From: Oxyruncus cristatus | Taxonomy: Eukaryota; Chordata; Aves; Passeriformes; Cotingidae | Assembly: GCA_013399855.1 (NCBI GenBank) | Contig: VXAY01005805.1 | Span: 109,826-173,825, forward strand | Direction: 5' to 3' | Length of the DNA stretch: 64,000 nucleotides | Shown here: one piece after another, positions 35,991 to 50,900 of the stretch | How positions within the stretch are numbered: the first letter of the stretch is position 1 | How the letters are laid out: the number at the start of each line of letters is the position of its first letter | Translations under genes and position numbers: made by a program | The notes under the pieces: model-generated | Databases searched by the model: none | What the model was told of the DNA's origin: nothing | The model's input: only the letters and a program-made list of their open reading frames with translations

Positions 35991-38900
35991 CTGCAGCGAG
36001 GGACAGCGCGGGTCAGGGGACAACACTCGCCACCCGCCAGGAAAACCCCTCCTGCTGCCCCACCGCTGAGCAAAGGCAACGGCGAGCTTGATGAAAAACA
36101 CTATTACCTGACTGTATGAAACACTCACTTTAATGTGGCTCGTAAAGGTACGAGGTCAAGTCACCCAACAACGTCAAGTCACCCCACAAATATTCATTAA
36201 CTGACAGAAAAAGCCCCTCCTGATAGGGACAACTCTTGCTTCCATTTTTAACCCTATTGAAAATGAGGAGTTTTATTAAAAATACTGTTACTTGACTGTA
36301 TAAAACACTGGTTTTAATGTGGTTAATAAAGGTATGAGGGAGGCCACCAATGTCAAAGAAGCCACACGACAAATATTTATTAACTATAACAGAAAAGCCC
36401 CTTCTGGTGGGAACAACTCTTGCTTCCATTTTTAACTCTGCTCCACCCCTGAACAAAGTATTTTTAATAAAACTCAGCAATCCCTATTACTTGACTGCAT
36501 AAAACACTGATTTTATGTGGTTAATATAGGTGTGAGGGAGGCCACCAGTGTCAAAGAAGTCACACAAAAATGTGTGAAAAAAAAATAAATCAGTGCGAAG
36601 ACAGCATTTACACTGAGTCCCAATGAAAGTCAGAAGGGTAAATCAAAGCATTGAGAAAATCCATATTTAAAGGATATAAAAACAATTATAGAATATAATT
36701 ATTATTATTATAGGACAAAGAAAATAATATACAATATTATTACAGAAAATAACATTGAGAATTATTAAATCTTTACTTTTGCTTCCTTTGTCCTGCCATA
36801 ATAATTTTCTTTACTATATTGATAACCCCCTCCCCAGGTCTTTATCTGGGGTGATCATTTACACCTGTCACTCTGCAGATGTTGGGATCACTATGTTGTG
36901 TTGCACCTACTATCAATTACAAAGAATTATTACTCAGAAGTATAACTGATAAAGAAATCAGTAATAAATCTTTATCAGCAACTGATAAAGAAATTTCCAA
37001 TTTTCTCTTTTTCCAGTTAGAAAAATCAACCTGCTTAAAAATCTGAGCACAAAATCCCAAACATACTGTCTCCACCCCCAAAGTCCCTTTTGCTCAGTTA
37101 CTCTGAATGGTTTGGGATGGTGAAATGGCAAAACCAAGACCAGAACCAAATGAGAAAGTCAGGCAAACACTGAAGCAAAGGCCTGTGTGGAATATTTAGG
37201 GTTTTGCTCACATCACCCACTCCCCCACTGGACAATCTTTAAACCCTCCCAACATACATCTATGTTATTGAGGGTGTTGAACTCCATCAGGTCATGGAGC
37301 CTCTTGAAAGCCTCGTTGGGATACTGGAAGTTGAAGGTAGAGAAAGGCGTATTTGGATCATCAAAAATGTCAAAGTCTGCAAAATCCTTCTCTTCCTGTG
37401 TTTCCCTGGGAACACCTGCACAGAACAAACACAAAAACACCACCTAAATGTTAGGTCTGATCATTTACCACCTTACTTGGGAATGGCTCTTTTGAATTCC
37501 CTAAGGACTGCAGACACACTTGGGAGTTATTTGAGAGCCAAAATGTTTGTGGTGCACAACCACATTCCAAAGGAACAGGGATTCAGCAGCAGAAACTCTG
37601 CTCACCTGGAGCTTTGTACTTCCTGAAGTTGATGTTGGCCAAGACGAAGTGGATTATGGTGGGACAGTCCTTCTCTGAAGAGGTGTCCTTTGGTTTGAAC
37701 ACATAGCACTCCTTCAGACCCTCTCTGTCAAACACATTGGGGTCTATTTTGGGGAAAGGCAGCTTGTTCATTCGAGCCCATTTCTCAGCCAGCAGAATTT
37801 CCTGAAAAGATCCAAAGATTCAGGTGCATGAAAGCATCCACTGAAAAGTGCGGAGGTTTGGAGAGAGACATGGGGCAAACTGGCTGGTAGAAGCAATTAA
37901 TTAACAATTCAGGGCCCAGGAGGGACATGGAGCTGTTGGGGAAAGTCCAGAGGAGGCACCAAGATTATCAGAGGGATGAAGCATCTCTCCAATGAGGAAA
38001 GGCTGAGAGAATTGGAATTGTTCAGCCTGGAGAAAAGAAGGCTTAGGGGTGACCTCACTGTGGCCTTGCAGGGCCTGAGGGGGCTTCAAGAAACATGGAG
38101 AGGGATTGTTTACAAGGAATGGAGGGACAGGACAAGATGGAAAGGCTTCAAGCTCCCAGAGGGCAGGGAGAGATGGGATATTAGGAAGGAATTCTTGGTT
38201 GTGAGAGTGGGGAGGCCCTGGCCCAGGTTGCCCAGAGAAGCTGTGGCTGCCCCTCGATCCCTGGAAGTGTCCAAGGCCAGGTTGGATGGGGCTTGGAGCA
38301 ACCTGGGCTAGTAGAAGGTGGGATGGAATGAGATGATCTTTAAGGTCCCTTCCAATCCAAAGCATTCCATTTTTCTGTGATATGAAGGACTAATCAAATC
38401 AGTCTCTGATTGACGACCCAGAGCGGCAAACTGAGCACCTCCTTCAGCCTCCACCACCAGCACTGATGCATGGGAGGGAAAGAGCTGGTCTGTCCCACAA
38501 ATCCTGGAGTGACCTCACAGAGGAAAAACCATGCCTAATTTGACCTGCAAACAGAGTATGAGCACTATGGAAACCAAGGAGAGTTCTCAAACACCGGGCC
38601 ACGCACTGTTGTGCTCAGAGTCACATCTCAGCCCAGAGCGGTGTTCGAAAGCACACTGAGTGAAGAAAGCTGGAAAACAGGCTTTTTTCTTCCTCATGAC
38701 AACTCAGTAAACAAAATAATTTGTAAATAATGACTCAAAAGCATGCAATGAGGGCGTGTGAGCGGGAGGAGAGGGAAGGTCAACAACTTTAATCTTGGTT
38801 TTCAGTGAAACAGGACCCTTCTTCGGGCGACTGTTTTAGAGACGCAGGAGATTAAAAGATAGTGGGTGTAAAAAGATAAACCAAGAGTGGAGTCACTGAG

Positions 38901-41900
38901 CTCAGCTGGCTAATTACCCCAGCAAAGTACAATATTAGTGCTACCATAGAGACAGGCTCACTCTTGAAGTGGCATTTGCTCTTGGCAATGCCAGCAGAAC
39001 CAACTGGACACACAGCCAGTAAACACAACTGGTTCCTGGCCTTGGAACCATGAACACAAAGCCTCTGCCTCTGGACTACACCTCTTCTTACCCACCTCTT
39101 GGTGCCTCAGGAACGACACACCATTCCCTTCAACAGTGGCTTTGGGAAAACAAAGGCACCATTTATTTTTCCCACCATTTTTTCTTGTGTCAAACGATTT
39201 TTTGCCTTCTTAAAACTACAGTTTAGAGAAAACCCCTCAGGATGCCACTTGACTTCCAACCAACCTCTCTCCATGTGCCCCAAAACAACACAAAAACTGC
39301 AGCTGATGAAGAGAATGCTCAGTGTGGAGGGTAAGAGGAACAGGGCTGACCATACACAGCCTTTTGCACGGGGTCCACATGTGGAATGTTAAAAAGGGAG
39401 GATGAAGGTATTTCAGAGAAGATGGCAGTGCCGTGACAGCAAATTTAGCTGACGGGGAAAATATTCATGACAAAAAAAGGAGATATATTCTTATGCAAAT
39501 AGAATATTAAAGGAAGAAACACTCTGGGATTCAGTGAATTAAGGAAAAAACAAAGGATCTCAGCACTAGGAAGAGTCTTCTCAGTGCTTTTTTCCCAGTA
39601 GCCCCAAGAGACCCAGAGATTACAGAAATTACTCCTTTTTATTCTCCTGAAATTTGTCTTTGCATTTGACAACACTGATCTCGAGCTCATTTTGCTACTG
39701 CTGTTATTTTCTAACACCCTCAATATTAAGATGAAGAAAACAAATAATCTGTTCTCATTGAAATTTGTCTGTAAAGCAACATAGAATGTCAGTTGTTTTT
39801 CAAAGTGAAATGTTTTTGGGGTTTCCTTAAACATTCTTTTTAAAATCCTCTTCGAAATAAATATTGCCTCCTTCTGAGAATCACAGAATCATTGAGTTTG
39901 GAAAATACTTCCAAGATCATCAAGTCCAACCTTCAACCAAATCCCACTGTGCCCGCTAAACCGTGTCTCCAAGTGAGAACCCCACAGTAGTCTCTGAAGT
40001 GCTGTTTTGTCTGTATCAGTTTCCCAAATGATCCCATGTTAAGCCTTTGGGATGAGACGGAGCTCTGTGGATGCACAGGTTGTACAGACACAGCTGTACA
40101 CCTGCTACACAAAACAATCGTGTCATTTAATGCCTGTTTTTCTGTTGCCCTTTTCCTCTGGCCTGAATGGATTTAAGAATCCTACTTAAACCAGCGCTGG
40201 GATGATCCCAGTGAGATGTAAATGGACAGGCAGCCCTGCTTCCAAAAGGTTATTTATTTAGCAATACCAGAGATGAGTAAGATGATGCATTTCTGCAGGA
40301 TGATGACATGAGACCATTCATTTACATCACAGCACACAGAGAGCAGCTGGACAGTTAAAGCACCATTGCAAGGCTAATTGACTTCACTGTTTAATACTGA
40401 CATAAAATAAAACTCTGCAATCAGTACGAAAGCAAAATTTCCATAAAAACAAGTACTTCAAATGAATTTCCTTCATTTGAAATAGCCTTCTTTGTGTTAG
40501 TTGTGCCACGTAAGTCACGTAAACAGGAACTGAGGCCCAGGGCAATATTCTGCTTGACGAGGAAAGAAATATTCCAGTGTTGTAGATACAGCAGCACCTT
40601 CTGGGACCATGAAATGTGGGGACAACACAACCGGAAAAATACAACAGTCAACATGAGCTCCTGACTCCAAAGGAGGGGATGGCCTGCCTTACGTACCTTG
40701 AAAGGAGGGCTGGAATCACTTGGCCTTGCTGAGAAATCAAAAGAGATGATGAGATCAACGCCTCTCTGAGGCCTCAGGATGAGGGGGTATGGCAGGTTAA
40801 ACGTCAGCCCACTGTCCACAATGTGAATCTTCTTGCTCTTCACATCCAGTGGCTCATAGATCCTCTCAAACTCATCAGGATCTGCGCAGAACACGGGAAA
40901 ACCAAAAAAAACCCAGGACACAGAGTTAAGAACTCAAGTTTTGATGGGCTTTCTAGTGTCTCCCCAAGGACTGGAGACTGCAAAGGATTTAAAACGTACA
41001 GGACATTCCAGCTAAACGTACCGTGAGCTCAAGGGTAACTTAAGCTCTTGACAAGTGGAGAAGGAGGTGGGAACAAAGGAGCCGGAAGGGCCCTGTCCTG
41101 ATGCACACACGGCCATGGCTCAAGGCAACACTGAAGGGCACAAAATGGCCCGGTTTGATCCCAGCCTTCCCACCTTCACCCCATCAACTCATACACAAAG
41201 GAAAGAGTTTATGGGATCTTGAGAGACAGATTCCAAATGCCCATCTGGCAGTGCCAAGAGGATGGTCCCAGACTCTTTTCGGTGGTGCCCAAAGTCAGGA
41301 TGAGCAGCAATGGCCATAAACTACAACATAACACAGAAGAACTTCTTTCTACGGAGGGTGGCAGAGTCTGGAACAGGTGCCCAAGGAGGGCCTGGAGTTT
41401 TCCTGTCTGGAGACATCCCAAACCCACCTGGATGCATTCTTGTGTCACCTGCTCCAGGTGACCCTGCCTTGGTGGGCGAGGAGGGTTGGGTGGGGGATCG
41501 CCTGAGATCCTTCCAACCCTACTGATTCTGTGATCCCCTGAGTGTCCTATAACCCCTGCCCAAATCTCTTCCCCCAGGTTTCCTCACCCTGTCCCTCATC
41601 CTCCCCAGCTCTTCCCTGCAAAAAGCCTTGATGTGGACCTGCTTTGGTGTGATGCTTGTCCACAATCTGCTTCTGTCCATTAAATTGGGACTATCAAGTC
41701 TTGTTTTCCAACTACAACACATCTGATGACCTCACACTCACTGCTCTGCCAGGAACAAAAAGAAATAGTGACCCATACCCATATCTCAAATTGAAGCAGA
41801 ATTCCCTGTGAGCCACTCCCTGCCAGTGCTGTCCCACTGTGGTACAAACCAGTCTCCTCTCTAAGCCCAACTGAGGGCTGCAGGAGATGATGTTTCCCCT

Positions 41901-44900
41901 GTAACCCCAATATTCCCTGGATGCAGCTCAGGAAAAAAACAATCAATTTTTCTGAAGTCTCTTTGCACTTAGCCAAGTCTCTGGATGCCACTAAACAATC
42001 CCTGCCAGACTTAAAACTTTTCCCATGACAGGCTTTTCTTGCTCTGGATCTTGAACAGATTTCCAGTGTGTGGTTTTGCTTTTTGGCTGAAAACTAATGC
42101 TCATATTTGTAGAGGGCAGTGTGATCTAAGGAATGCTGGACAGGATAATATAATTATTTCTGGTATAATTAAATTAATTACTTATTAAATTATAATATAA
42201 TTAAACTTCCCAGCACCTGCTTATTTGCAATAGAGGTAATCTGAAAAAAAGGAAAACATTTTAAAGTGAAGAAAATCCATCCAAAATAATTTCAACTCTT
42301 ATCGTTTGAGGATCTGTGAGAAAAATTTACTGCTATGAGCAACAAAAAAAAAATCTCAGAACAGACACTTTCACTTTGTATTTCTGTTGTTATTTATTAG
42401 AGGACACTTTTCTAAGAAATGAGATCCCATTTTCCTACTATTTGCCTTAATTTCTAAGGAGAGAACATTTTAAAATCATTGCCTATTGCAAAAGGGCTAA
42501 GTGTGTTTATAGCCATATTTTAGAACCAGACATATTTCATAATCATGACTTAGCATAAATCTCTGAAAATAAATTTGTATTTATCAAATTCATCGTAATT
42601 CAAAAAGAACTGGTAAAAACACTCTTAATACATTTCCTTTTAGCACAAGTAGAGAAGTTTTGATTTCCTCTTCTTGTTTAAAGACAACATTTCAAAAGTA
42701 ATTAAATCCTTGTTCTCTATAGAATTTCTACAAATTGTGGAAACATTTTTGTGCATGTTTTGCCTTTTTCTTACTTTACAGAAATTGGATTTGAAAGTCA
42801 ACAGTGATCCTTTAAATAAGTACAGTGTCATCTATAACAACGTTTGTGCCGGGAGTGTTTCTGCAAACACACTTCCCACCAACAAGACACTGAAGAACGA
42901 GGTGGTTCCCACTGCTTCCAAACTTCATGGCTAAAATCAAATTAAGAATAATAATTCTATGATATTTTAAATGAGAAAACATCACAATGTCATTAATAAA
43001 TTTATAATGACACACAGATTGGTTTTAGTAGTCACAGTCTTCGTGGAATCACGGAATGGTTTAGGTTGGAAGGGACCTTAAAGGCCATCTCATCCCACCC
43101 CCTGCCATGGGCAGGGACACCTTCCACCAGCCCAGGTTGCTCCAAGCCCCGTCCAACCTGGCCTTGGACACTTCCAGGGATCCAGGGGCAGCCACAGCTT
43201 CTCTGGGCAACCTGTGCCAGGGCCTCACCACCCTCCCAGGGTAGAGTTTCCTCCCAGTATCTCATTTAACATCATCAGTAAATTTATAATGACCACAGAT
43301 TGGTTTTAGTGATTACAGGAGAAATTTAACTTATGATTTTATCTCTTTATTATAATTCCTTTTGGAAGTACATTTCTCATCTTTGAACTGACAAGAAAAG
43401 TTCCAAAATGCATCTTGTGCCCCTGTCATGGGGTCAAGAATTCAAAAAGCTATGAGGACAACTCAGTGTTATTTTAGGCTATGACTAAGGTGTCATTTGA
43501 TTTGATTTATGGAGAAATGGAGCCAGACATTATTTTTCAGCCTTTGAGAAAAGATGCATCCCTACTACGAGCAGCTTTCAGTGCATCAAACAGCAAATTG
43601 GGAGAAAATGTGTGGATTGGAGACAATGTTTAGTGGTGAACATGGGTTTGATGGTTGGACTTGGTGATCTTAAAGGTCTTTTCCAGCCTTAACAATCCTG
43701 TGATTCTGTGTTTCCCAGCCCAGCATCCCTGTCTGCTTCCCAGGAATCAGATGCACAAACAGATATTAAGAACTGTTTGAAAATAAAAAGAGAGACCATG
43801 TTCTAGAGACCAAATTTGTCCCAAACACCAGCTCCAGTGGAAATGTGGGAGATGAAAAGGGCATTTGCTTCTGACGTGCATCTGCCATAACAGTTTCCAT
43901 AAACACTGAAATAAAGGAGCAGAGATTATGGGTTATTTTTCCCTATTGTTATTCCTGTGGCATTTTCTCAAGGCATTTTGGTGTGTTGTAATATCAAGTA
44001 AAGAAGGAATAAACTCTGAACTCACAATGAAATCACTGAAGGGGTGTAAAGCCTTGAAGTGCATTTGAGGTGAAATAAGGAAACATTCAGCATAAATAGA
44101 ATCTATGGAAAAGCAAATCCCAGTGTTTCACTTTCAGACCAAGCAGCTGGGATTTCTGCTGCAGGCACTGCAGCCCCTAAATTCAATCTCAGTAACGACT
44201 GTAACATCATCTTAGGCCAGCCACAGTTCTTCCTCTGGGAAGGTCTGGGACAACTGGAGATGTAAAGTATTATTTATATCCGTTTTGAGTCACTTATTTC
44301 TCCTTTGGAGTGTCTGGTAATAAAGGAAAGTCAGTCCTAAAGCATTACAGACTTCTCTCTGTACTCAAGCTGACAGGTAAACTGCCAGTGGTAGAATAAA
44401 CATGCAAAGCTTAAATGCATCCAGTGCCTTGGTAATACAAGCATTTTAAATTTACACCAAAGTTTCCTTTCTATCTATTTCTATCTCTTTCCTTTCTATC
44501 TGCTCCTCCGGGCTCCTCAGCACTTGCAACGAAAATTCACTGCATTAAAGTGTGGATACAGTTATCACACCACTGAATGATTAAATTTTACATTAACTAC
44601 TGAAGCTTCAAGGGGGTTTTTAACTATTGCAACTACTCGTCGCTGTCAGATTTGTTTCTTCAGGTTTATGAGCGTGGGCTTCAGCTGACACTAAAACAAC
44701 TGCTCTCATGTGAAACTTTTCCCTGACGTTTTAAGCCAAAGAAGTTTCAGGCACTCCAAAGTAATTGTCTCAGAGGTGCAGGCTCTTTTTGTCAACCCAG
44801 AATTTTATTTCCACTGAAATTAAACGCCAGGAAGTTGACAGTTGATTCCGAACATTATCCACATGTCTTAATTATGCAAAATTCTCATCAACTGTCATTT

Positions 44901-47900
44901 TTTCCAACCATAAATTTCCTACCCGCTTTCCTGCCTCTTTTACAACTACTATAAATATTAAGACTACCCAGTTGTAAACATCTCTGAGATGATAAAAATA
45001 TTTAGGAAGTGGAGTCCAGATGGAAATTACTATTCAGCCGCTCCGAGGGATTTGTTACATTAACAAATACACAACAGAGCGCGGCTGCTACTTGAGCTTG
45101 TAAATGACATCTGGTATTTACTGCTGCAGAAGGAGCAGTTGGGACAATCTCTGAGCAGAAAATAAGGCTGAAGTGATGACTGTTGTTACCAGGGATGGGT
45201 GGGAGACCTGTGCTGCTACAGCATAGAAGGAACACCACTTTCAGAGAGCTGTAGTTCCTCAGTTTGATGGAACACAATCATGGAATGGGCTGGGCTGGAA
45301 GGGACCTTAAAGATCATCTCAGTCCCCCCCTGCCATGGGCAGGGACACCTTCCACTATCCCAACCTGGCCCTGAACACTCTCAGTGAACACATCAGCGTC
45401 AGAACAGCACTGGGATATGAACTGATTCTCACTGAGAAGGTTGCAATGAATACTGTACAGCAAAGCTTCAAAATCCTAATCAAAAGTGATTCCTAATTCT
45501 TTACAGCTACTGTCCCAAACACCACGTAACCCATAGAGGGGGGGAAGACTTTTTACTTCTATGGTAAATTGATATTTTTCTGAAATTCTTCTCTTCCATC
45601 TGCATTCTTGCTTAAGCCAACATGAAATGTTGATGCATCTGCACATCAGTCCCACTGAAATGTGAGTGGCTGGTCAGGTGCATCCACACTGGCAAGAACA
45701 TGGTGTCAGCAAAGGAGGGATCTACAGGCTATGCCAGGGCAGGGGCAGGTTGGATCTCAGGACAAGGTTCTTCCCCCAGAGGGTGGGTGGCACTGACCAG
45801 GCTCCCCAGGGCAGTGGGCACGGCCCCAAGGCTGCCAGAGCTCCAGGAGGGTTTGGACAACGCTCTGAGGGATGGGGGGGATTGTTGGGGTGTCTGTGCA
45901 GGGCCAGGAGCTGGACTGGATGGTCCTTGGGGGTCCCTTCCAGCTCAGGGGATTTTATGATTCTGTAAGTGCAGCAGTGTGAAGCCTCCAGAGAATTTTC
46001 AGAAGATGAGCTACAAAATTTTTGCAACAGGGAAGCCCTGTAGAGAACAAGGAAAGGTTCTATTTTCATCAGTAAGAGACTCGGAACAACACAGGACACC
46101 CTTTGGAGAAGGCCAAGAGAGTGAGAAAGTGGATGTAATGAAGGGGACCCTACACAAAAGCAGTTTGGTCACCTCTGCCAGCAATTCCTTCCAAACAGAG
46201 AGCCGCTGTCCCTCCAGAGGGTACGGCTGGGGACAGGGGAGGGAGGCAGACACAAGTCACTGCACGGTGCCCTTTGAGCCCCCCAGTCACCTCAGAACCT
46301 CTGCTGCTGCTCAGTCCTCACAGGAGCATTCTCCTGCTCCCAGGTACACGCTTTTATAAACCTCCTGGGGTGCTGGAGCCACACTGGGAAGTCGCCGAGT
46401 CTGGTTTAACTCATCAATACCCAGCATTTTCTGTGGACCGACCTGCAACGGCTGCGTCGAGCTCATCCTCCTCCACGGACTCCTGGGTGAGCAGCTCTGC
46501 CAGGGGGGACAGGGGGTAGCAGCTGTTGAGGTTCAGCCCCAGCATGAAGTTGTGCACCTTGCCAGCACGGCCCTCCCTGGTGTTGAAGAGGGCACTGTCC
46601 CCCACCAGGGCCATGAGCATGCGCTGCACCCAGCTCTCCTGGCTGCTCTCTTGCTGCTCCCGCCGGGCCTCGGGGCTCCCAGAGCCTGCAGGGGGCAAGG
46701 ACAACACCTCAGGGAGGGTAAACACAACACTTCTGGGGCTGCTGAAGCAGAGGACCTACAAAAACAACGTCACAGCATCCTTTCAGCGAGCTGTGGGCTC
46801 AGGGAGGGAGCTTTGCTGCAACACTTTGAGAGGAACAGAGACAATCCACCCTGGACTTTTCATCTGCACTGTACCAGTGTGGACGTGACCCTCAGGAAAA
46901 TAGATTGGGAATGTCTTAGATGACCTGTCTGGATGAGGGCAGTCAGGCTTTCTCTGTGCTAGCACTCAGAAGGCAACTCTCCTGGGCTCAGGGACAGACA
47001 GACCTGAGTTGCCAAAATCTATGCTCTATATAAACCTAAATTCTTCTGGGTGTGCACTGACAGCCTTCTCCATCCTTTGCTGATAGCTAGAAATCCTTTT
47101 TTCCTTCAGAAGGCACAAAAGAATGCATGGAAAATCTAAAATAACGGAAATCAAAAATAATTAGCATGGGAATGCTAAAATATACTTATGCTAAACTGTA
47201 GGCTACAATTAATATCTGGTTTTAATTAACTGAAGAGCAGAATGAAGCAATCAGACTTGATGGCCGCAGCTAGAGCTCGCAGTAAAAATTACCTTGGATT
47301 GGCAGCACCTTGCATTCATAAACTGTCAAAACTTAACTTTTTGGGGTGTTTTGTTAAGAAGATAATTCAGGCTCAAGCTTGATACTTTAAATCCAGCTTT
47401 TAAATGTGCCTCTTTAATCCAGGCTTTAATGGAGTTGATTTTTTTATATTAGTAGGGAGAAAACAAGCACCACAAAGTGAAGAGTTCAGTATCTGTACAA
47501 CATTCTATGGCAGTGAGAGGGATTGCCAAGTGTTTGCAATCACAGATTTTTCGGTTGTTCACTATGGCTACAAACTATGAGAGAAATGGAGTGTTTGGTG
47601 CTGGCTGTAATGATTATACAGGAAACCCACAAATAAACACAAAATGTGGTACCACCTACTATTTTACACGTAGGGGAATTGAGAAGTAATCATGGAACTG
47701 AGGTCGTGACATAATTCACTGTCTCATCACACAGGATTTTCTTTTCTTCCTGTAGATTTTGAAATCACAAACCGCTGCACTCCCACCTTCGGTTTGGTTG
47801 TTAAACTGATAACGAGGTTTTTTTCAGGTGAAAATCATTGTTGGCCCCAAAAACATCCTCAGAAAACATTATCAGGCTGAGACTGAGCCCCTGACTAAAA

Positions 47901-50900
47901 CCCCAGAAATCCCCAGGTGGTTGAGATACTCCAAGATTATTTTCAATAGGATCTTTTCTTCCCACTGCCCAACACTCCCTTCGTGGTTGCGCCTCTCCTG
48001 GGAAGCTGGATTTGGGCATTGTTCCAAACACTGAGCCAAGCTCTAGAAATTTCCTGTATCAGATGGCATTTACACAGGTGCTGGAAGACACCTGTGAATG
48101 TTGGAACCACGTATTAAACCAATTTCAGGTGAATATTTGATCAAGAGACCCTTGAAAACAATGGCAAGTTTTAGTTTGCTGGGCTGGTGACAATTCCAAC
48201 ACGGCTCTGAGCTCAGCTGCTTGCTGGGAACAGACCTCTGGAGCTCACTGGCTCAGCAAACCACATTCTGGGGGGCGTGTGGAATTCCAGAGCTCTGTGA
48301 AGCCCTGTTGGGCATTTCCTTACCTTTTGGACGCTGTGATTCATCTTCACTGTCTGAGCTGTCACTGCTTACAAGCTGCTTTAGCCTGATATTTTCTGTT
48401 AAAAGAAATATAAAATTCCTTTAAACTGCTGGGCTTTAACTCTCAAAACAGCTCAGAATTTCACACCAATCTGAGTCATAAAACTAGCCCAGTCTTTGTA
48501 ACAGAAAATATAGCTGAAGAGACTGGATCTGCTGAGATCCAGAGCAGCAGATACTGGCTTTAGCCTTCAATTTTGGGGCTGAGGAAACAAAATCAAATCC
48601 TAAAGCAGGACCTCTCATCCCCCTCTGCACCACACGTCTGACACACTTCAATTCCCCTTGATTAACATTGAGATGTTAAGCTTCTGTCCTCTCAATAATT
48701 CCTAGCGAACTAGGAAGAAAACATTCATCTCTGTTAATTTCCTGCTTTTTTTTTCTTTTAAAAAAAGGAGGAATGCTTAACATCATTCATTCACATATGA
48801 ATGGGTACCCTTAAAAATAGTGGGAGAACAAAAGCTGAGATAATTATGAAAGTTTTGTTAGAGTGTGTGTGAAAAATAAAGGCACTGTAGTTAAACAGGT
48901 AGAAAATATGATGGTTTACATCTCAGAACATCAGGTGAGAGAAATGAAGCCAAAAATGAGTGAACTTCTCTGGCAAAAATCTGCATTTTGGGAGGTTAAT
49001 CCTTGTTTTTCAAAGGCAAAATGAACCCTGAAAGAGCAGCACATTCATTCCACTCCCCATGTCAGGTTTGTAGGGGAGGTGAAATCAGGTGAGAATGGAT
49101 TTTAGACTGGCAGTACTATAATTTTCACTGATTATGGAGGGCAGCCTTTCTTGAAATACAGTAGATTCCCAACGTTTTAGGAGTAGCATCATCTTGGAAG
49201 CTTTTATCCTACAGAGACTGGAGGCAGGCACTGAATTACAGTGAGGTTAATGTATCCAGGGGAAGACTTTTGAAGATTAAACCCCTTTATTCCCCACTAA
49301 AGTGTACATTAGGAGTCATCTCTAATAGAAATGGCATAGAATCATTAAGGTTGGAGAAGTCCAAGATCATTAAGTGCAGCCACTTGAAGCCAGTTAAAAT
49401 AAACTGAAGGTGGGTTGTTTCCCAATGGAAGTATTATCTACTAATTGACTTTTTCCATTAAAAAAATGAAAAGAAAAGAAAATAACACCTTTTTTCTCCC
49501 ACAGAAGGATAAGCAGATGCTGGTGGCATTCTCGTGCTTTGGGCTGCAAATTCAGGCTGGGTTCCAGTACAGGTTGTAATTTCTATCCAGTGCAGTATTA
49601 AAGCAATGACAATTACACTTTGCACTCTTTGCCAAGTCTAAATTTAATTCCTCTAAGCTGGGAGAGAAAACTGAAGACGGAGTCACTGTAATATCAAGTG
49701 TCTAAACCCACAGCTTTGTCATGCCTGCAAATGAGTACTGGATACAGATGACCAGCACTTTAAATTATTTTCTAAAGAGGGTTATGCCCCCTTAGGTTTA
49801 CATCCCACACTCCAAAAATCTCCACAAAAATCACAAAAGCTGAGGCATTACATTTTTCCTTCAGTAATTCTACTTTGCAGTACTCAGTGGGTCCTCAATG
49901 ACTAATTCAAACACCCTCAATGGACAAAGACCTAAAAATTCCTGAGCCATGGCAGAGGAGACAGGTCAACAAAAATTCCTGACCAGAACTGCAAGCTAAC
50001 AAAGCCAACAAATGCCCCTTTTGGACATCAAATCATCTCTTTACAGCAATCCCCATGGCAAACTCATTGTTTACTCTCCCAGGTGTGATTTACACATCAC
50101 CCTGCGGGCAGCACCAGCTCTTCTGATGTGCCCTGGAATTTTGGCCTTCACTTTGGTGGTCCCAAGGTGTCACTGGGACCTCTTCAGCTCTGCTCAGACT
50201 GAGGTTGAAGCCACATTAATATTTTCACAGCTGATGCCACTTCACAGGATATTTTTAAAAGGAGATGTGAAATGGGTCAGAGATGACAGATAACATTCTC
50301 AGTATCTTTCTATTATATAGACATATATCTTTATATAATAAAGACATTCTTAAATGTCTCTCAATATCTTTAAAAAGCAGGAACACACTTTTCCATGATC
50401 ACATTTATGGACAGGGATCCTCCATGAGCAGGTGTTAACACTGCTGAAGTGTATCAGAAATAGGAACCCGGAGGTCTCCTTTTCATCCATAAATAAGGAG
50501 GTTATCAAACAGTTGAACTCCACCAATTAGGGGACAGAGACACCTAAGGGACAGGTGTGTGCTTTTTGTTGGGTTGGTTTTTTTGTTGTGGGATTTTTTT
50601 TTTTTTTAAATCATCTCAATATCCATTTTGTTTTCTTGCTCTTCAGAAAAATCTGGCTGTCAAGTACAATTTATTTATTGGCCAGGTACTTCCTTGTAAT
50701 GCTGCCCCCTGAATGGGAAACAAAAGTGTAAAAACCTTTCACCATCAACTACATTCAACACACAATAAAGTCCATCTCAACCAAGCTAAAATTCTTTCCT
50801 CACAGTCATCATACCATTTGTATGTTAGGAAGGAAACCAAAACCATTAAATCAGATACCCACAAGAAGGTTGTGGGTAGAATGGAACATTAACAATCCAG

